64,000 nucleotides of DNA, taken from assembly GCA_003246295.1 (NCBI GenBank), contig QKAS01000072.1:1-64000 (forward strand), in the 5' to 3' direction. Positions 18,463 to 28,256 of this stretch are shown here, in pieces. This stretch comes from Clostridia bacterium. GTDB taxonomy: Bacteria > Bacillota > Clostridia > Lachnospirales > Lachnospiraceae. The stretch's first letter is position 1. Each line of letters starts with the position of its first letter. The notes beneath the pieces are model-generated. The model was not told the origin of the DNA and searched no databases. It saw only the letters and a list, made by a program, of their open reading frames with translations. The translations under genes and the position numbers were made by a program.

Positions 18463-19329
18463 TTATCTTTCATTAGCATAATACGAGATAACTACTGCTC
18501 CTGCTCCTGTGTGTGCACCAATCGTGGGGCTAATTTCGGTTATCATAATATTTTCTATGTTATATTTATTCTTAACTCTATCTGCTACATATTTCGCATC
18601 ACTAATACAGTCTGCATGAGAAATAAAAATTATATCCAGCTTTAATCCTTTGGTTTTTTTCACTATGTTGTTTGCCAATACGTTTAAGGCTTTTTTACGA
18701 CCTCTAATATTCCCAATACTAGAAAGTCTTCCATTGTTATCTACATGAAGCAATGGCTGAATGTGTAACACTGATCCAATAGTAGCCATCGATTTTGAAA
18801 GCCTCCCTCCACGGACTAAGTGATGCAAATCATCAACTATAAACTGAAGTGCAAACTGTTGTTTATTCTCATTTAGCCATGCAGCAATTTCTTTCATATT
18901 TTTTCCCGTTTTTTTCATTTCTACAGCCTTATAAACCATTAGTCCTTGGCCTGCTGTTGCACATAACGAATCAACAATAACAATGTTTACATCTTGTGCT
19001 TCTTCCATTATATTTTGTGCGCAAAACAAAGCATTATCATGACTGCAACTTAGCGCTGATGAAAAGCTGATATGTAATATATCAAAACCTTTATCCGTTT
19101 GTTCTTTCATCAAATTCATAATGTAATCGGGATTGGTGGCGCTTGTCGTTGGCATTTTCCCATTTCGCATACTTTTATAAAATTCTGTTGTTGATAATTC
19201 AGATATATCTGCTCCATACTCTATTTCATCTATAATATAGTGCAACGGATGTAACAATATATTGTTATCATCAAGATAGGTCTTCGGTAAATCCGCAGTA
19301 GAATCTGTAGATATTATAAAATCTCTCAT
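18463..19329 (-). CDS. DegV-family fatty-acid-binding protein
   Basis: A 288-residue DegV protein. FIISTDSTADLPKTYL starts the first domain; FSSALSCSHDNA and HHLVRGGRLSKSMATIGSVLHIQPLL are characteristic. Family members bind a single fatty acid, and the FakB subgroup presents it to the kinase FakA. Its start overlaps the stop of the CmpB gene by four bases, so the two are coupled. It adds to the lipid theme of the operon. Confidence 0.92.
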   Translation of the reverse strand: MRDFIISTDSTADLPKTYLDDNNILLHPLHYIIDEIEYGADISELSTTEFYKSMRNGKMPTTSATNPDYIMNLMKEQTDKGFDILHISFSSALSCSHDNALFCAQNIMEEAQDVNIVIVDSLCATAGQGLMVYKAVEMKKTGKNMKEIAAWLNENKQQFALQFIVDDLHHLVRGGRLSKSMATIGSVLHIQPLLHVDNNGRLSSIGNIRGRKKALNVLANNIVKKTKGLKLDIIFISHADCISDAKYVADRVKNKYNIENIMITEISPTIGAHTGAGAVVISYYANER

Positions 19330-20081
19330 TCGATAATCTCCTTAATTTTATCTACAAGTGCACCATAACGAATTGATTTAAACTTTGGGAATGAATGCAA
19401 TATTCTTAATTCACTATTTTTAAAATATTTTTTAATATTGCTTACATTTAATGTTATTCCTTCATTTTTAAATTCTTTCAGGTTTTCTTGGATATCTCTC
19501 CCTCTGCCCACTATGGATGAAATAGTAGTATTTACACGTGAATTTACTATAGTTTGAATATTTCTCAATTTAATATTTAAATTATTCATTTTAATTGTTG
19601 TAAAAATAGTGTCACTTACTATAATGACGAATAATAGAATTGAACTAATCCAAATACCTTTAAAACTCATTTTTTCTGTCATTATTAATACATATGGTTG
19701 AATGACTTTTAATAAAGCAACATTAGCAATACCAAAAATAATACATCCATATAAGCATATTCGGCCATCTAAATTTAGAGGATAATGACTATAATCCCAC
19801 CATCTGGCCTGAAATAATTTTTCCATGATATATGAAGTTATATATTCCACAACTCCCGATGTAATCATTGCGATTACAAATATAAGGATAAGACTCTCTA
19901 TATTTTTTAGTAAAATCAGGTTAACCACCGCCCCTACCCCATAAATAGGACAATATGGACCTACAAGATAACCTCTGTTAATGATTTTATGATATTTAGG
20001 TATTGAGCAGATTGTAGACTCATATAACCAACCTATTATGCTATACATCATGAACCATAAAAAATAATTGGCTAATTGCAT
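19326..20081 (-). CDS. CmpB-like membrane protein (putative ABC transporter permease)
   Basis: A 251-residue membrane protein with about six hydrophobic segments. The N-terminal FLWFMMYSIIGWLYESTICS and RGYLVGPYCPIYGVGAV match the ABC_trans_CmpB family, very common in Clostridia and of uncertain function despite its name. The C-terminal 60 residues are charged and probably cytoplasmic. It is translationally coupled to the DegV gene. Confidence 0.85.
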   Translation of the reverse strand: MQLANYFLWFMMYSIIGWLYESTICSIPKYHKIINRGYLVGPYCPIYGVGAVVNLILLKNIESLILIFVIAMITSGVVEYITSYIMEKLFQARWWDYSHYPLNLDGRICLYGCIIFGIANVALLKVIQPYVLIMTEKMSFKGIWISSILLFVIIVSDTIFTTIKMNNLNIKLRNIQTIVNSRVNTTISSIVGRGRDIQENLKEFKNEGITLNVSNIKKYFKNSELRILHSFPKFKSIRYGALVDKIKEIIE

Positions 20082-20108
20082 GATTTATTCCCTTTCTTAA
20101 ACAAAGAG

Positions 20109-20627
20109 TTATTGATTTGCCCTGCATAAGGCTACTTTTTTTAGCTTGATATCATATAAATTGAAAATTAAGTTTAAATAAAAAGTTTCATAAACTGAAC
20201 ATACTTTATCAATGATACATATAATTACGCTTTCCAAATAACGTGGTGGAATAAGGGTCAGCGGAAACATATGTTTTAAGATAATATCTTTTTCTATGTT
20301 ACTAAGTCTCATATCCCTATTGGCATTTTGCAATGCAATATAAGGATGTCGAATTCCATGCAAAGGGTGTTTTATGTCCTTTTTATGCCAATCATATAAA
20401 AAATAATCATGAAGCAAAGCTCCACGAATTAATTTTCTTTCATCTACTGGGAGTTTAAATATAAGAGCAATACTATGGCTATAATATGCAACAGCTATAC
20501 TGTGCATAAATACCGAAGTATTCCCATGTTGAATATATTCCTCTGATTCTATAAATTTTGAATTCATACAAATTTCTTTTAGCACTTCATAAAACAGCAC
20601 ATCTTTTTCATTTCCATTTACCGACAT
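20109..20627 (-). CDS. HD-domain protein
   Basis: About 172 residues with an HD phosphohydrolase domain: FMHSIAVAYYSHSIA supplies the first histidine, and GALLHDYFLYDW the metal-binding His-Asp pair. YkuG- and DegV-linked HD proteins of this size are common in Clostridia. The frame opens at 20645, but an AGGAGG lies inside those codons and points to the ATG at 20627. It is the first gene of the eight-gene lipid-like operon, so the operon promoter lies in 20646-20777. Confidence 0.82.
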   Translation of the reverse strand: MSVNGNEKDVLFYEVLKEICMNSKFIESEEYIQHGNTSVFMHSIAVAYYSHSIALIFKLPVDERKLIRGALLHDYFLYDWHKKDIKHPLHGIRHPYIALQNANRDMRLSNIEKDIILKHMFPLTLIPPRYLESVIICIIDKVCSVYETFYLNLIFNLYDIKLKKVALCRANQ

Positions 20628-20651
20628 TTTCAGACCTCCTTTCATTTATGT

Positions 20652-20734
20652 AACACGTGTTGATTTATATACACGAATGTATTATAATAAAAAAGCAATG
20701 ACTTAACAATGGTCAAAAACAAAACGTGCGTTAC
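20652..20734. promoter_or_regulatory. divergent regulatory region with AACACGTGTT palindrome
   Basis: A perfect 10-bp palindrome AACACGTGTT (20652-20661) and a related inverted copy CGTGCGTTAC (20725-20734, compare GTAACACG at 20650) lie between the leftward lipid-like operon and the rightward TetR gene. They are plausible operators for that TetR protein. Confidence 0.5.
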
Positions 20735-20777
20735 TTAATACTCATATTTTAATTATTTGTTACTTTAGGAGGTTGTT

Positions 20778-21362
20778 ATGGAAGAATATTCAGAAAAAAA
20801 AGACCGTAGAATCGGAAAAACGCAAGCAAGCATTCGAAATGCATTAATCACTCTAATAATTGAAAAAGAGATCTCACAAATTACTGTAAAAGAATTAGCT
20901 GAAAGAGCAAATATAAACCGTAAAACATTTTATATGCATTATTCCAGCATTGAAGATATTCTTGATAAAATTGAAAATGAAATTATTGAAAAGCTTCTAT
21001 TTGTTTTAGAAAGATATGATTTTTTTGATTCACAATTTGACGTTTATGCACTTTTCCGTAGTCTAAATGATGTAATAAATGATGATTTTGAATTGTATCA
21101 GCGCTTGGTCTTTGCCAATTCTTATACTTTTCTAATAATAAAGGTTAAGAAAGTATTAAAAGACACTATTTTAGAAAAATATAATGACAAACTTAATATG
21201 AGTAAAGATTTATATAATCTGTATGCCGAATATACTGCTTCAGGTGTCATGTCTTTATATATTGAATGGTTTAAGACAAATTCAAAACTCTCATTAGAAG
21301 ATCTAGCAAAGGTAGTAGGTAACATTTCATTTAATGGTGTTCGATCAATTCTTATTAAGTAA
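20778..21362 (+). CDS. TetR/AcrR-family regulator
   Basis: A 194-residue TetR-type regulator. The N-terminal helix-turn-helix reads RNALITLIIEKEISQITVKELAERANINRKTFYMHYSS; the C-terminal ligand domain is diverse. AGGAGG sits seven bases before the ATG. It is divergent from the HD-to-PadR operon and likely controls it through the palindromes in between. The ligand is unknown; a lipid intermediate is only a guess from context. Confidence 0.9.
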   Translation: MEEYSEKKDRRIGKTQASIRNALITLIIEKEISQITVKELAERANINRKTFYMHYSSIEDILDKIENEIIEKLLFVLERYDFFDSQFDVYALFRSLNDVINDDFELYQRLVFANSYTFLIIKVKKVLKDTILEKYNDKLNMSKDLYNLYAEYTASGVMSLYIEWFKTNSKLSLEDLAKVVGNISFNGVRSILIK

Positions 21363-21540
21363 ATGCACTAATTGAGGCACTTTCATTATCTAAATAACGT
21401 AGATTACTTTTCTTCATCCATAGGTGGTGCTTCACAACACATAGTCACTGATTTCATATTGTGAAATCCAAATAAAATGGTTCCTTTAATCAAATGATGT
21501 TCACAAAACACACATTCAATACATGTAGGAACTATTAAGT

Positions 21541-22140
21541 ATGAAATACTATTTAATTTTTATAAGGAGGGCGATTCAAATATCCGATTCAATTATAACA
21601 AAACTAGCACTGGCAAATGCGCTTAAACATATTATGAGAAAAAAAGTATTCACCAAGATTTCTGTTGGAGATATAGTCGCAGAATGTGGTCTGAGCAGAC
21701 AAGCCTTCTATTATCACTTTAAAGATAAATATGATCTTTTGAACTGGATTTATTATACCGAAACCGTATCCTTTATGTGTAATTATGACACTATTGATGA
21801 TTGGGCAGATGGTCTTAAAAATTTATGTTGCTATATGAAAAAAAACCAAGTGTTTTATATCAACGCGTTGAATACAGCTGGTCAGGACTCATTTCCAATG
21901 TATTTACATAAATATATATATAACTTTTCTATTAAAGTAGTAGAAAATATATTCACTGTGAACTTTAATAGAGAAAATTGGGATCATACGATTGATTTTT
22001 TTTCTACAGCCTTTGTCAGTCATATAGTAAAATGGGCAAATAATGGAATGAAAGAGAATCCCGAAGAATATATTGTCCAAATGAGAGCTATTTTTGACGG
22101 AAGTCGTTTTCACGAATTAAATTGCGAGTCCCCCTCTTAA
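21541..22140 (+). CDS. TetR/DhaS-like regulator with abnormal start codon
   Basis: A 199-codon frame containing a DhaS-like TetR protein: the helix-turn-helix is KISVGDIVAECGLSRQAFYYHFKDKYDLLNW. Relatives begin M-SDSIITK; here SDSIITK is preceded by ATA (21580-21582) where ATG is expected, nine bases after a perfect AAGGAGG (21564-21570). The only upstream ATG (21541) has no ribosome binding site and adds 13 atypical residues. Either AUA is used inefficiently or the gene has lost its start. It sits behind another TetR gene. Confidence 0.75.
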   Translation: MKYYLIFIRRAIQISDSIITKLALANALKHIMRKKVFTKISVGDIVAECGLSRQAFYYHFKDKYDLLNWIYYTETVSFMCNYDTIDDWADGLKNLCCYMKKNQVFYINALNTAGQDSFPMYLHKYIYNFSIKVVENIFTVNFNRENWDHTIDFFSTAFVSHIVKWANNGMKENPEEYIVQMRAIFDGSRFHELNCESPS

Positions 22141-22203
22141 ATGGTTGATTTGAAATCTTAAATGAGGATTTGAAACCCAAAACCGTTAAAGACTTATAGT
22201 ACT

Positions 22204-22449
22204 TTAAAAATGTAATTTATCCTTATCATAAAGATGCTTTATTACTAAAATTCCAATAGGTAGTGCAATTATCCCTGAAAAGCCAAAAATCTTTGCTCCT
22301 ATAAAAATACTTGTTAGCATAATGAGTGGATGCAGCCCAATCTGCTCTCCGACTATTTTGGGTTCTAAAATATTCCTAACAATAGTTATAATTAGATACA
22401 ACACCAAAAGCCCTACTGCTAAAGAAGTATTTCCATGACATAGGACCAT
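22204..22449 (-). pseudogene. C-terminal remnant of an AI-2E/YtvI-family membrane protein
   Basis: Eighty-one codons match only the end of an AI-2E family transporter: IVRNILEPKIVGEQIGLHPLIMLTSIFIGAKIFGFSGIIALPIGIL, with two hydrophobic segments. Full-length members have about 350 residues and eight membrane segments. Nothing upstream (22450-22700) continues the family, so the gene is truncated and presumably dead. Confidence 0.8.
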
Positions 22450-22696
22450 TATACTTCCCTAATTTTACAAGCCCTTTTAACCATACTTATAAATTCAATG
22501 GAATCACCTCTTTCTATGTATTATACTTATTAGATGCAACCAATTATAAATATCTGACATAATTTTTTAATTTTCACAAAAATAATTTATTTGCTAATTT
22601 ATTTCCGGTCAACTATTTAAATTTGTATGTAGCACTCTCAATAATAATTGCTTACCTTACTACTAAGTAGTATTATGACATTAGTCCCAATAAAAA

Positions 22697-22736
22697 AGAA
22701 GTGCAAGTTGACTTGATTATGTCAACTTGCACTTCT
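22697..22736 (-). terminator. strong hairpin terminator in the 22.45-23.02 kb gap
   Basis: Arms AGAAGTGCAAGTTGAC and GTCAACTTGCACTTCT are a perfect 16-bp repeat. On the minus strand the stem is followed by TTTTTTATT. It could end the leftward transcript of the exported-protein gene that stops at 23022. The rest of this 572-bp gap holds only AT-rich sequence and one copy of a repeat at 22960. Confidence 0.75.
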
Positions 22737-22959
22737 CTCTTTATACATTATCTTTTAAACATTAAATATTGCTTTCATTTATGGTAAATTTCATTAATAA
22801 TTGTGTTGCCCTCATGACTATGATTCATATACTGATAAATGTATTGTTTCCTGCATATCGCTTATTCAATTCTGACTTATTACGGTTATACATCTTTGCT
22901 TTTTAAGTTATATTTTAGAAAAATAATCCTCATTTTTAAACGTTTATAATTAACAATAT

Positions 22960-22991
22960 AAAAGGATACACTAATATGTCCCTAAAAGTAT
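22960..22991. repeat. imperfect direct repeat, left copy
   Basis: About 32 bp sharing 25 positions with 28257-28288. Both start AAAAGGA and contain an AATAT-TCCC-like centre and AAAA near the end, and similarity (AAACGT-TATAA) extends upstream of both. The pair brackets the MMPL exporter and TetR module. Confidence 0.45.
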
Positions 22992-23021
22992 ACCGATTAT
23001 TACTAATGATATAACTTTTTA

Positions 23022-25001
23022 CTATCTATTAAACAAATTAATAAGTTTCTGCCAAAAGCTCATCTTCGTCTGTTCCTGATTTTCAATAATCTTAACATTT
23101 GGTATTTCAATCGAAGCAGTCTTAATTACAAACTGTACAGAATCAACATTTGTATTTCTGTCTGACACAAAAGAAACCGTTTCTGAATCATCTCCTTGTA
23201 TCGAAGATACAACTTCATCAATCTGGTCTTGAACTTTTGTATCTATATCAAAAGTGTTTGTATACAATTCATCAGCTCCATCGGATAATTCTTTAGTTCC
23301 ATCATACATAGACAACACACCACTGTATAGATCGTTCGCTCCGGTTGCAAGTGTAGTCGAACCATTTAGCAATTCTTTACTTCCTAATGCAAGTGTTTCA
23401 ACCCCGTCTACTATTTGCTGATAAGATGCAACTATTGTTGCTACTCCTTGTGTATATCCCGTAATCCCTGCATCCAAGTTTTTATAGTTTGATACAATTT
23501 CATTTACTCCAGAAGATAAAGAAGAAAGATTTAGCACCATTGTATTTAATTTATTAGCAAGAGTTACAATTGCTTCATCAAATGTACAATACTTTGTATA
23601 TAAATTAGATACTCCACTTTCTAATTCAGCTATTGCAGATGACAGTCCATTCAGATAACTCTCTACACCGGAAATAGCAGCATTATTCCCAGTTAGCAAC
23701 GGTACTATATTTTGCAGATTTGTAATCTGTGTTTGTAATTCCTGAACCTGTGTTTCATAACCAGGAACATTTTCTATGGATGCAAGTGTCTGCTCAAGAG
23801 AAGCAATCTGCGTATTAATTGATTCTATCGCCTGTGTGTTTCCCTGTTGTAAAGTAGCTACATCTAATCCATTTTGTGCCATGACAGCTTGATACTGTGC
23901 AAATCCAATATTACTTTGAAGTGTTTCAACTCCAGTTTGTAATTGCGCAATTCCTTGTTTTATCTCTGATGATGCTTTTGTAAGCTCTGTAATCTGATCT
24001 GATGTGAATGAAACATCATTTAGACTGCTTTGCAGTGTCTCTAATGCCAACTTCATCTTTGAAGAACCAGAAGTTAACGAATCTGACTTACTATTTAAAG
24101 TATCCAACCCATCTTGCATGCTCTCAACACCAGTTTGTAATGCGGTAATTCCATTATCTAATGTACTTATTCCATTATTTAAAGATTCTGTTCCGTCCAC
24201 AAGGGTGCTACTTCCCGTTTTTAATGTACCACTTCCATCAACAAGTTCCGTTGTTCCATCATTTAATTTTTTTGTAGCATCCATGAGTTCATTTACCTGT
24301 TCCATAAGCTCTTCATCATCGATATCAACATTTAGATTCAGTTTAATTCCATTGATGGTTACTGCATCCATTTGAAAATCTGTTGCATCCGCAGAAATTG
24401 TTGTATCTATTCCCTTTCCTGGTAATATGGTATAGGTCAACTGTTTGTCACTTCCAACATTAGCAAGTGTTGCGTCATCTGCCTGAATATTACTACAGTT
24501 CTCTCGATCTAATGTAAACGTAGCCTGCAGTGCATAATTGTCATAAAAATTTTCCTCATAAGATTCATTCTTATTTATAATAAAATGAATTTCAATCTTT
24601 CCACTTTTACCAGCAATTTCTTCAGGGCTGTATTCTTTTCCATCTAATATATATTGAATGCTGATGTTCCATGGTATTTCTTTTGATTTCATCGTTCCTT
24701 GATAATAAACCTTTTCAACAGTTGACTTAAACGTAATCTCGTTCCCATTCTGTGTAATCGCATCATTTGTATTTAACATTTTTACAGACGAATAATCACC
24801 AAAATCTATAACGTCTCCACCGTTAAAAATATTTACTACTTCAATGTCATTTACATTTCCCACTGCGTTTGTCATTACATATACGACCTCTTCTTTTTCA
24901 GATGATGAAACTGCTGCATCTGCTGGAATTGTTAATCCTACGATTAAAATCATAGAAAGGACTCCTGCGGTTATCTGTTTTAATAATTTAAACTGCTTCA
25001 T
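23022..25001 (-). CDS. exported repeat-rich protein, partner of the MMPL exporter (YhgE-like)
   Basis: A 659-residue exported protein with signal peptide (KQITAGVLSMILIVGLTIPADAA). After about 220 residues of beta-rich domain come some 30 short L-x-x-G-x-x-x-L units (GTTELVDGSGTLKTGSSTLVDGTESL and so on), the pattern of YhgE/Pip-like proteins, then a C-terminal amphipathic end. It would reach across the wall beside the RND exporter. GGAGGT precedes the ATG at 25001, better placed than the TTG at 25010. It overlaps the end of the MMPL gene, so it is translationally coupled. Confidence 0.85.
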   Translation of the reverse strand: MKQFKLLKQITAGVLSMILIVGLTIPADAAVSSSEKEEVVYVMTNAVGNVNDIEVVNIFNGGDVIDFGDYSSVKMLNTNDAITQNGNEITFKSTVEKVYYQGTMKSKEIPWNISIQYILDGKEYSPEEIAGKSGKIEIHFIINKNESYEENFYDNYALQATFTLDRENCSNIQADDATLANVGSDKQLTYTILPGKGIDTTISADATDFQMDAVTINGIKLNLNVDIDDEELMEQVNELMDATKKLNDGTTELVDGSGTLKTGSSTLVDGTESLNNGISTLDNGITALQTGVESMQDGLDTLNSKSDSLTSGSSKMKLALETLQSSLNDVSFTSDQITELTKASSEIKQGIAQLQTGVETLQSNIGFAQYQAVMAQNGLDVATLQQGNTQAIESINTQIASLEQTLASIENVPGYETQVQELQTQITNLQNIVPLLTGNNAAISGVESYLNGLSSAIAELESGVSNLYTKYCTFDEAIVTLANKLNTMVLNLSSLSSGVNEIVSNYKNLDAGITGYTQGVATIVASYQQIVDGVETLALGSKELLNGSTTLATGANDLYSGVLSMYDGTKELSDGADELYTNTFDIDTKVQDQIDEVVSSIQGDDSETVSFVSDRNTNVDSVQFVIKTASIEIPNVKIIENQEQTKMSFWQKLINLFNR

Positions 25002-27084
25002 TCTGGTCAACCTCCTGTATTTCTAACTGATAAACTTCTCTTTTTTTCTTTCTCATAATTAATCCATCAAAGAGATATAATAACCCCGGCAGAACGAACA
25101 TAACAATCACAAGTGAACACAGTGTTCCTTTTCCGAGAAAAAAACCAAGCTGTGAAAGAATTCCATGCGTCGAAAATATTCCTAGAAGGAACCCAACCAA
25201 CGCAAGTACACTTGCGGAAGTCATAATAGAAACCGTTACCGCCGATATTGTTTGTATTATAGCCTTTTTTCTGTCTACCGAAGTTCTATATTCTTTATAA
25301 CGTTCTGTGAACAAGATAGCATAATCCACTGTCGCTCCCAGTTGTATGGAACTTATAATCAAATATGCAATAAAGAATATTTTCTGATCCATAAAATATG
25401 GTATGGATAAATTAATCCAAATGGCTGTTTCAATTGACAAGACCAGAATTACTGGTACTATGATAGAGTGCATTGTGATTGCCAGTATCAAAAAAACTGC
25501 ACCTATAGCAACTAAATTCACCTTAACCATATCTGCTGTTACGGCATTCATGAGATCGTATGTAGAGACTCCTTCTCCAGCAAGGTACCACTCATCCGGA
25601 TAATAATCCTGTGCTATTTCACGTATTGACTTAATAAGTGAAAATGTAGCATCACCTTCATAAGCAGCTTCAACCGTAATTACCATTCTTGTATAGTTTT
25701 CAGAGTTCAATTTTGTAAGAGTTCCCTCATCTAAATACTCTTCAGGTATCACTTCTCCCACTGTATCCACATAGGACAAAATATTCTTTACCTGCGGCAA
25801 TTCTTTCAATTTCTTGGATAACGAATATTCTGTGGCTGTACTATCTTTTGGTATCATTAGAACATAGGTATCATTTTGTCCAAATTTTTCTTCAATCGCT
25901 TCGGTATCAGAACCAATTTGTGTATTGGAATCAAATATATGTGATGCACCATAGTAATAGCTGTTTGCATTTGACCCAAGATAACTAGGTATCAGTAAAA
26001 TTGCAAAAATGAGAACCATAGGAATCATGGCATATCTTACAAATTTTCCTAATTTTAAAGAACTCGGCAAAAATGGACGATGCTCTGTTTTATCCATCCA
26101 TTTATAAGTGCTTATAATCAATGCTGGCATGAACACAAATACGGTTATCAAACTAATGGTAATTCCTTTTGCTAAAGCAAGACCAAGATCCGGCCCAATT
26201 TGAAATTGCATCAAACATAAAGCTAAAAATCCAATCACCGTCGTCAGACCACTTGACATAATCGAACTCATCGACATTCCTATTGCATTTACCATTGCTT
26301 TTTCAACATCAGTCTCCGTTTTCCTACATTCTGCAAACCGGTGAATCAAAAATACTGAATAATCTAATGCAACAGCCATTTGTAAAACATTTCCTGCAGC
26401 ATTCGTAACAAATGATATTTCTCCAAATATTAAATTGCTTCCAGCATTAATTATTATTGAAATACCAAGACCTGCCAGAACGATAAAAGGCTCAACAAAG
26501 GATGTCGTTGTAACTAACAATACTAATAAAACAAATAACACTGCAATTACTGCAATTGTTGATACTTCTTTTACTGTACTGATTGTCGCTACTGCAGTAG
26601 ATACTGCACTACCAGTCATACTATTTTCGTCACCAATAATTTCTCGGATATCTGTCACTGCATCAATACGCTTTTCCTCATCTATTGCTACAGAGAACAA
26701 AGCGCTTCCATCAATATAATATGTTTCCAGTGTATCTTGTTCCATTGTTTCCAATGGCGTTGTAACATCTGCTACGTCGTCAAGCCAAGTAACGTCCTTA
26801 ACACCATCTACAGCCATGAGTTCCTTTTTAATCTCTAATGCTTCTGAAATAGCAACGTTAGAAACCATAACTCGCGCATTTGGAATAGAACCCTCGAATT
26901 CTTCTTCCATAACATTCAGTGCCAGTGTTGAAGTACTGTCTACCGGCAAATAGTCATTCATATCATAATTTACTGATACTAGTTGTTTAAAAAACATGCA
27001 GAAAAATGCAAGCAAAACAAAAACCACAATAATAATTTTCTTATGATGAATTATGCCACAATACACTTTTTCTCTCTTTTTCAC
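24988..27084 (-). CDS. MMPL/RND-family membrane exporter
   Basis: A 698-residue MMPL-type transporter with about 12 membrane segments in two symmetric halves, each preceded by an extracellular domain (after residues 40 and 380). Half-specific motifs AVALDYSVFLIHRFAE and LGATVDYAILFTERYKE carry the charged residues used for proton coupling. Relatives export lipids or drugs. It overlaps the 99-residue gene upstream and the repeat-rich exported protein downstream, making one operon divergent from a TetR regulator. Confidence 0.93.
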   Translation of the reverse strand: MKKREKVYCGIIHHKKIIIVVFVLLAFFCMFFKQLVSVNYDMNDYLPVDSTSTLALNVMEEEFEGSIPNARVMVSNVAISEALEIKKELMAVDGVKDVTWLDDVADVTTPLETMEQDTLETYYIDGSALFSVAIDEEKRIDAVTDIREIIGDENSMTGSAVSTAVATISTVKEVSTIAVIAVLFVLLVLLVTTTSFVEPFIVLAGLGISIIINAGSNLIFGEISFVTNAAGNVLQMAVALDYSVFLIHRFAECRKTETDVEKAMVNAIGMSMSSIMSSGLTTVIGFLALCLMQFQIGPDLGLALAKGITISLITVFVFMPALIISTYKWMDKTEHRPFLPSSLKLGKFVRYAMIPMVLIFAILLIPSYLGSNANSYYYGASHIFDSNTQIGSDTEAIEEKFGQNDTYVLMIPKDSTATEYSLSKKLKELPQVKNILSYVDTVGEVIPEEYLDEGTLTKLNSENYTRMVITVEAAYEGDATFSLIKSIREIAQDYYPDEWYLAGEGVSTYDLMNAVTADMVKVNLVAIGAVFLILAITMHSIIVPVILVLSIETAIWINLSIPYFMDQKIFFIAYLIISSIQLGATVDYAILFTERYKEYRTSVDRKKAIIQTISAVTVSIMTSASVLALVGFLLGIFSTHGILSQLGFFLGKGTLCSLVIVMFVLPGLLYLFDGLIMRKKKREVYQLEIQEVDQNEAV

Positions 27085-27380
27085 TCCAAAATCTCCCTTC
27101 CATAGACAATAAATACATTATCTTCTGTCGTCAATTCTATTTCTACACTGTCCATTTTTTTTTGGCAGAGTGCTGTAAACGGAATCTTTCTTATCAGTGA
27201 ATTTATGTACCCGTGAAATTCACAAATGTCGTTACCATTCCAAGTTCCATGAATTGGATCTCTATTAGAAAGTACTTCGAGCCATCCTTCTACTGCTGTC
27301 CCGTCTTTTATTAGAAGTAACTGTCCCGTTCTTTTTCCAAGCGGGGTGTGCATTTCTATTTTATATAGGGTACATTTCAT
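27081..27380 (-). CDS. small hypothetical protein leading the MMPL operon
   Basis: A 99-residue cytoplasmic protein, beta-strand rich (KCTLYKIEMHTPLGKRTGQLLLIKDG, TWNGNDICEFHGYI). It resembles small proteins placed before MMPL or YhgE-like exporters in Clostridia, but I know no function. GGAGG lies before the ATG. Its stop overlaps the MMPL start by four bases, indicating coupling. Confidence 0.75.
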   Translation of the reverse strand: MKCTLYKIEMHTPLGKRTGQLLLIKDGTAVEGWLEVLSNRDPIHGTWNGNDICEFHGYINSLIRKIPFTALCQKKMDSVEIELTTEDNVFIVYGREILE

Positions 27381-27434
27381 TTTCTATACCTCCGTTTTCG
27401 AGATTAGTATAAAATATCAATTTTAATTTTACAC

Positions 27435-27557
27435 TGGTCAAATCACTGTCCAATGTTGAAAAAACGGACATAATATATTGAATTGATGGTCAAATTCTAA
27501 TTTACCGGTCATGTGTCCTGTATTATCCATTGAATTTTCTAATTAAAACTATATAAT
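27435..27557. promoter_or_regulatory. divergent control region with direct repeats and TGTCC/GGACA dyad
   Basis: Two TGGTCAAAT copies (27435-27443 and 27487-27495) lie 52 bp apart, about five helical turns. Between them is a TGTCC (27447-27451) to GGACA (27466-27470) dyad. A plus-strand promoter TTGAAT (27530-27535), 16 bp, TATAAT (27552-27557) serves the TetR gene. A similar TGTCC/GGACA dyad recurs at 28247-28265 behind that gene. Confidence 0.5.
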
Positions 27558-27603
27558 TAATAGTAATAACTTTACTTTAATCAAATGAGAGTGAGATGAA
27601 AAA

Positions 27604-28188
27604 TTGAAACATAGCATAACAACTTTGAATACAAAAAAAACACTGGCTACATCTTTACGTGGATTTATGGAAAAAAAACCACTTTCAAAGATTACAGTCA
27701 GTGAAATCATACAGGAATGTGGTGTAAACAGAAAAACTTTCTACTACCACTTTGCTGATATTTACGAATTACTAAAATGGATGTTAGATCAGGAAGCCAT
27801 CAGTGTAGTAAAACAATTTGACCTCCTTGTTGATTATAAAGAAGCCATAATGTTTGTGATAAAATATGTTCAGCAAAATAAACATATTCTCAACTGTGCT
27901 TATGATTCCATGGGAAGGGATGAGTTGAAACGCTTTTTCTATACAGATTTTATAGGCATTACAAGAAGCATGATAGACAGCACCGAAACTAAAATGAATC
28001 TGAATGTTAATGAAAATTTCAAACAATTTTTAGCTCATTCGTATACAGAAATGCTCGCCGGTATGTTGATTGATGAGTTTAAGGAAAAAGAATCACATGA
28101 TATCCAAAATGCTATCAAATTTATGTCATTTTTTTTAAAATATTCACTTGAAAGCGTTCTTGAAAATTTTTCTGATAATTTACTTTAA
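27604..28188 (+). CDS. TetR/DhaS-like regulator of the MMPL operon
   Basis: A 194-residue TetR-type protein of the DhaS-like group: KITVSEIIQECGVNRKTFYYHFADIYELLKW is the helix-turn-helix, and the end FMSFFLKYSLESVLENF is typical. It probably starts with TTG at 27604, because the ATG eight bases upstream runs into a stop after three codons. It is divergent from the exporter operon and its likely repressor. Confidence 0.88.
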   Translation: MKHSITTLNTKKTLATSLRGFMEKKPLSKITVSEIIQECGVNRKTFYYHFADIYELLKWMLDQEAISVVKQFDLLVDYKEAIMFVIKYVQQNKHILNCAYDSMGRDELKRFFYTDFIGITRSMIDSTETKMNLNVNENFKQFLAHSYTEMLAGMLIDEFKEKESHDIQNAIKFMSFFLKYSLESVLENFSDNLL

Positions 28189-28256
28189 TGAATGTTCCAA
28201 ATCCAAAGTTTTTATCAATGTTATTTATTATTCAAACGTATATAACTGTCCACTAA

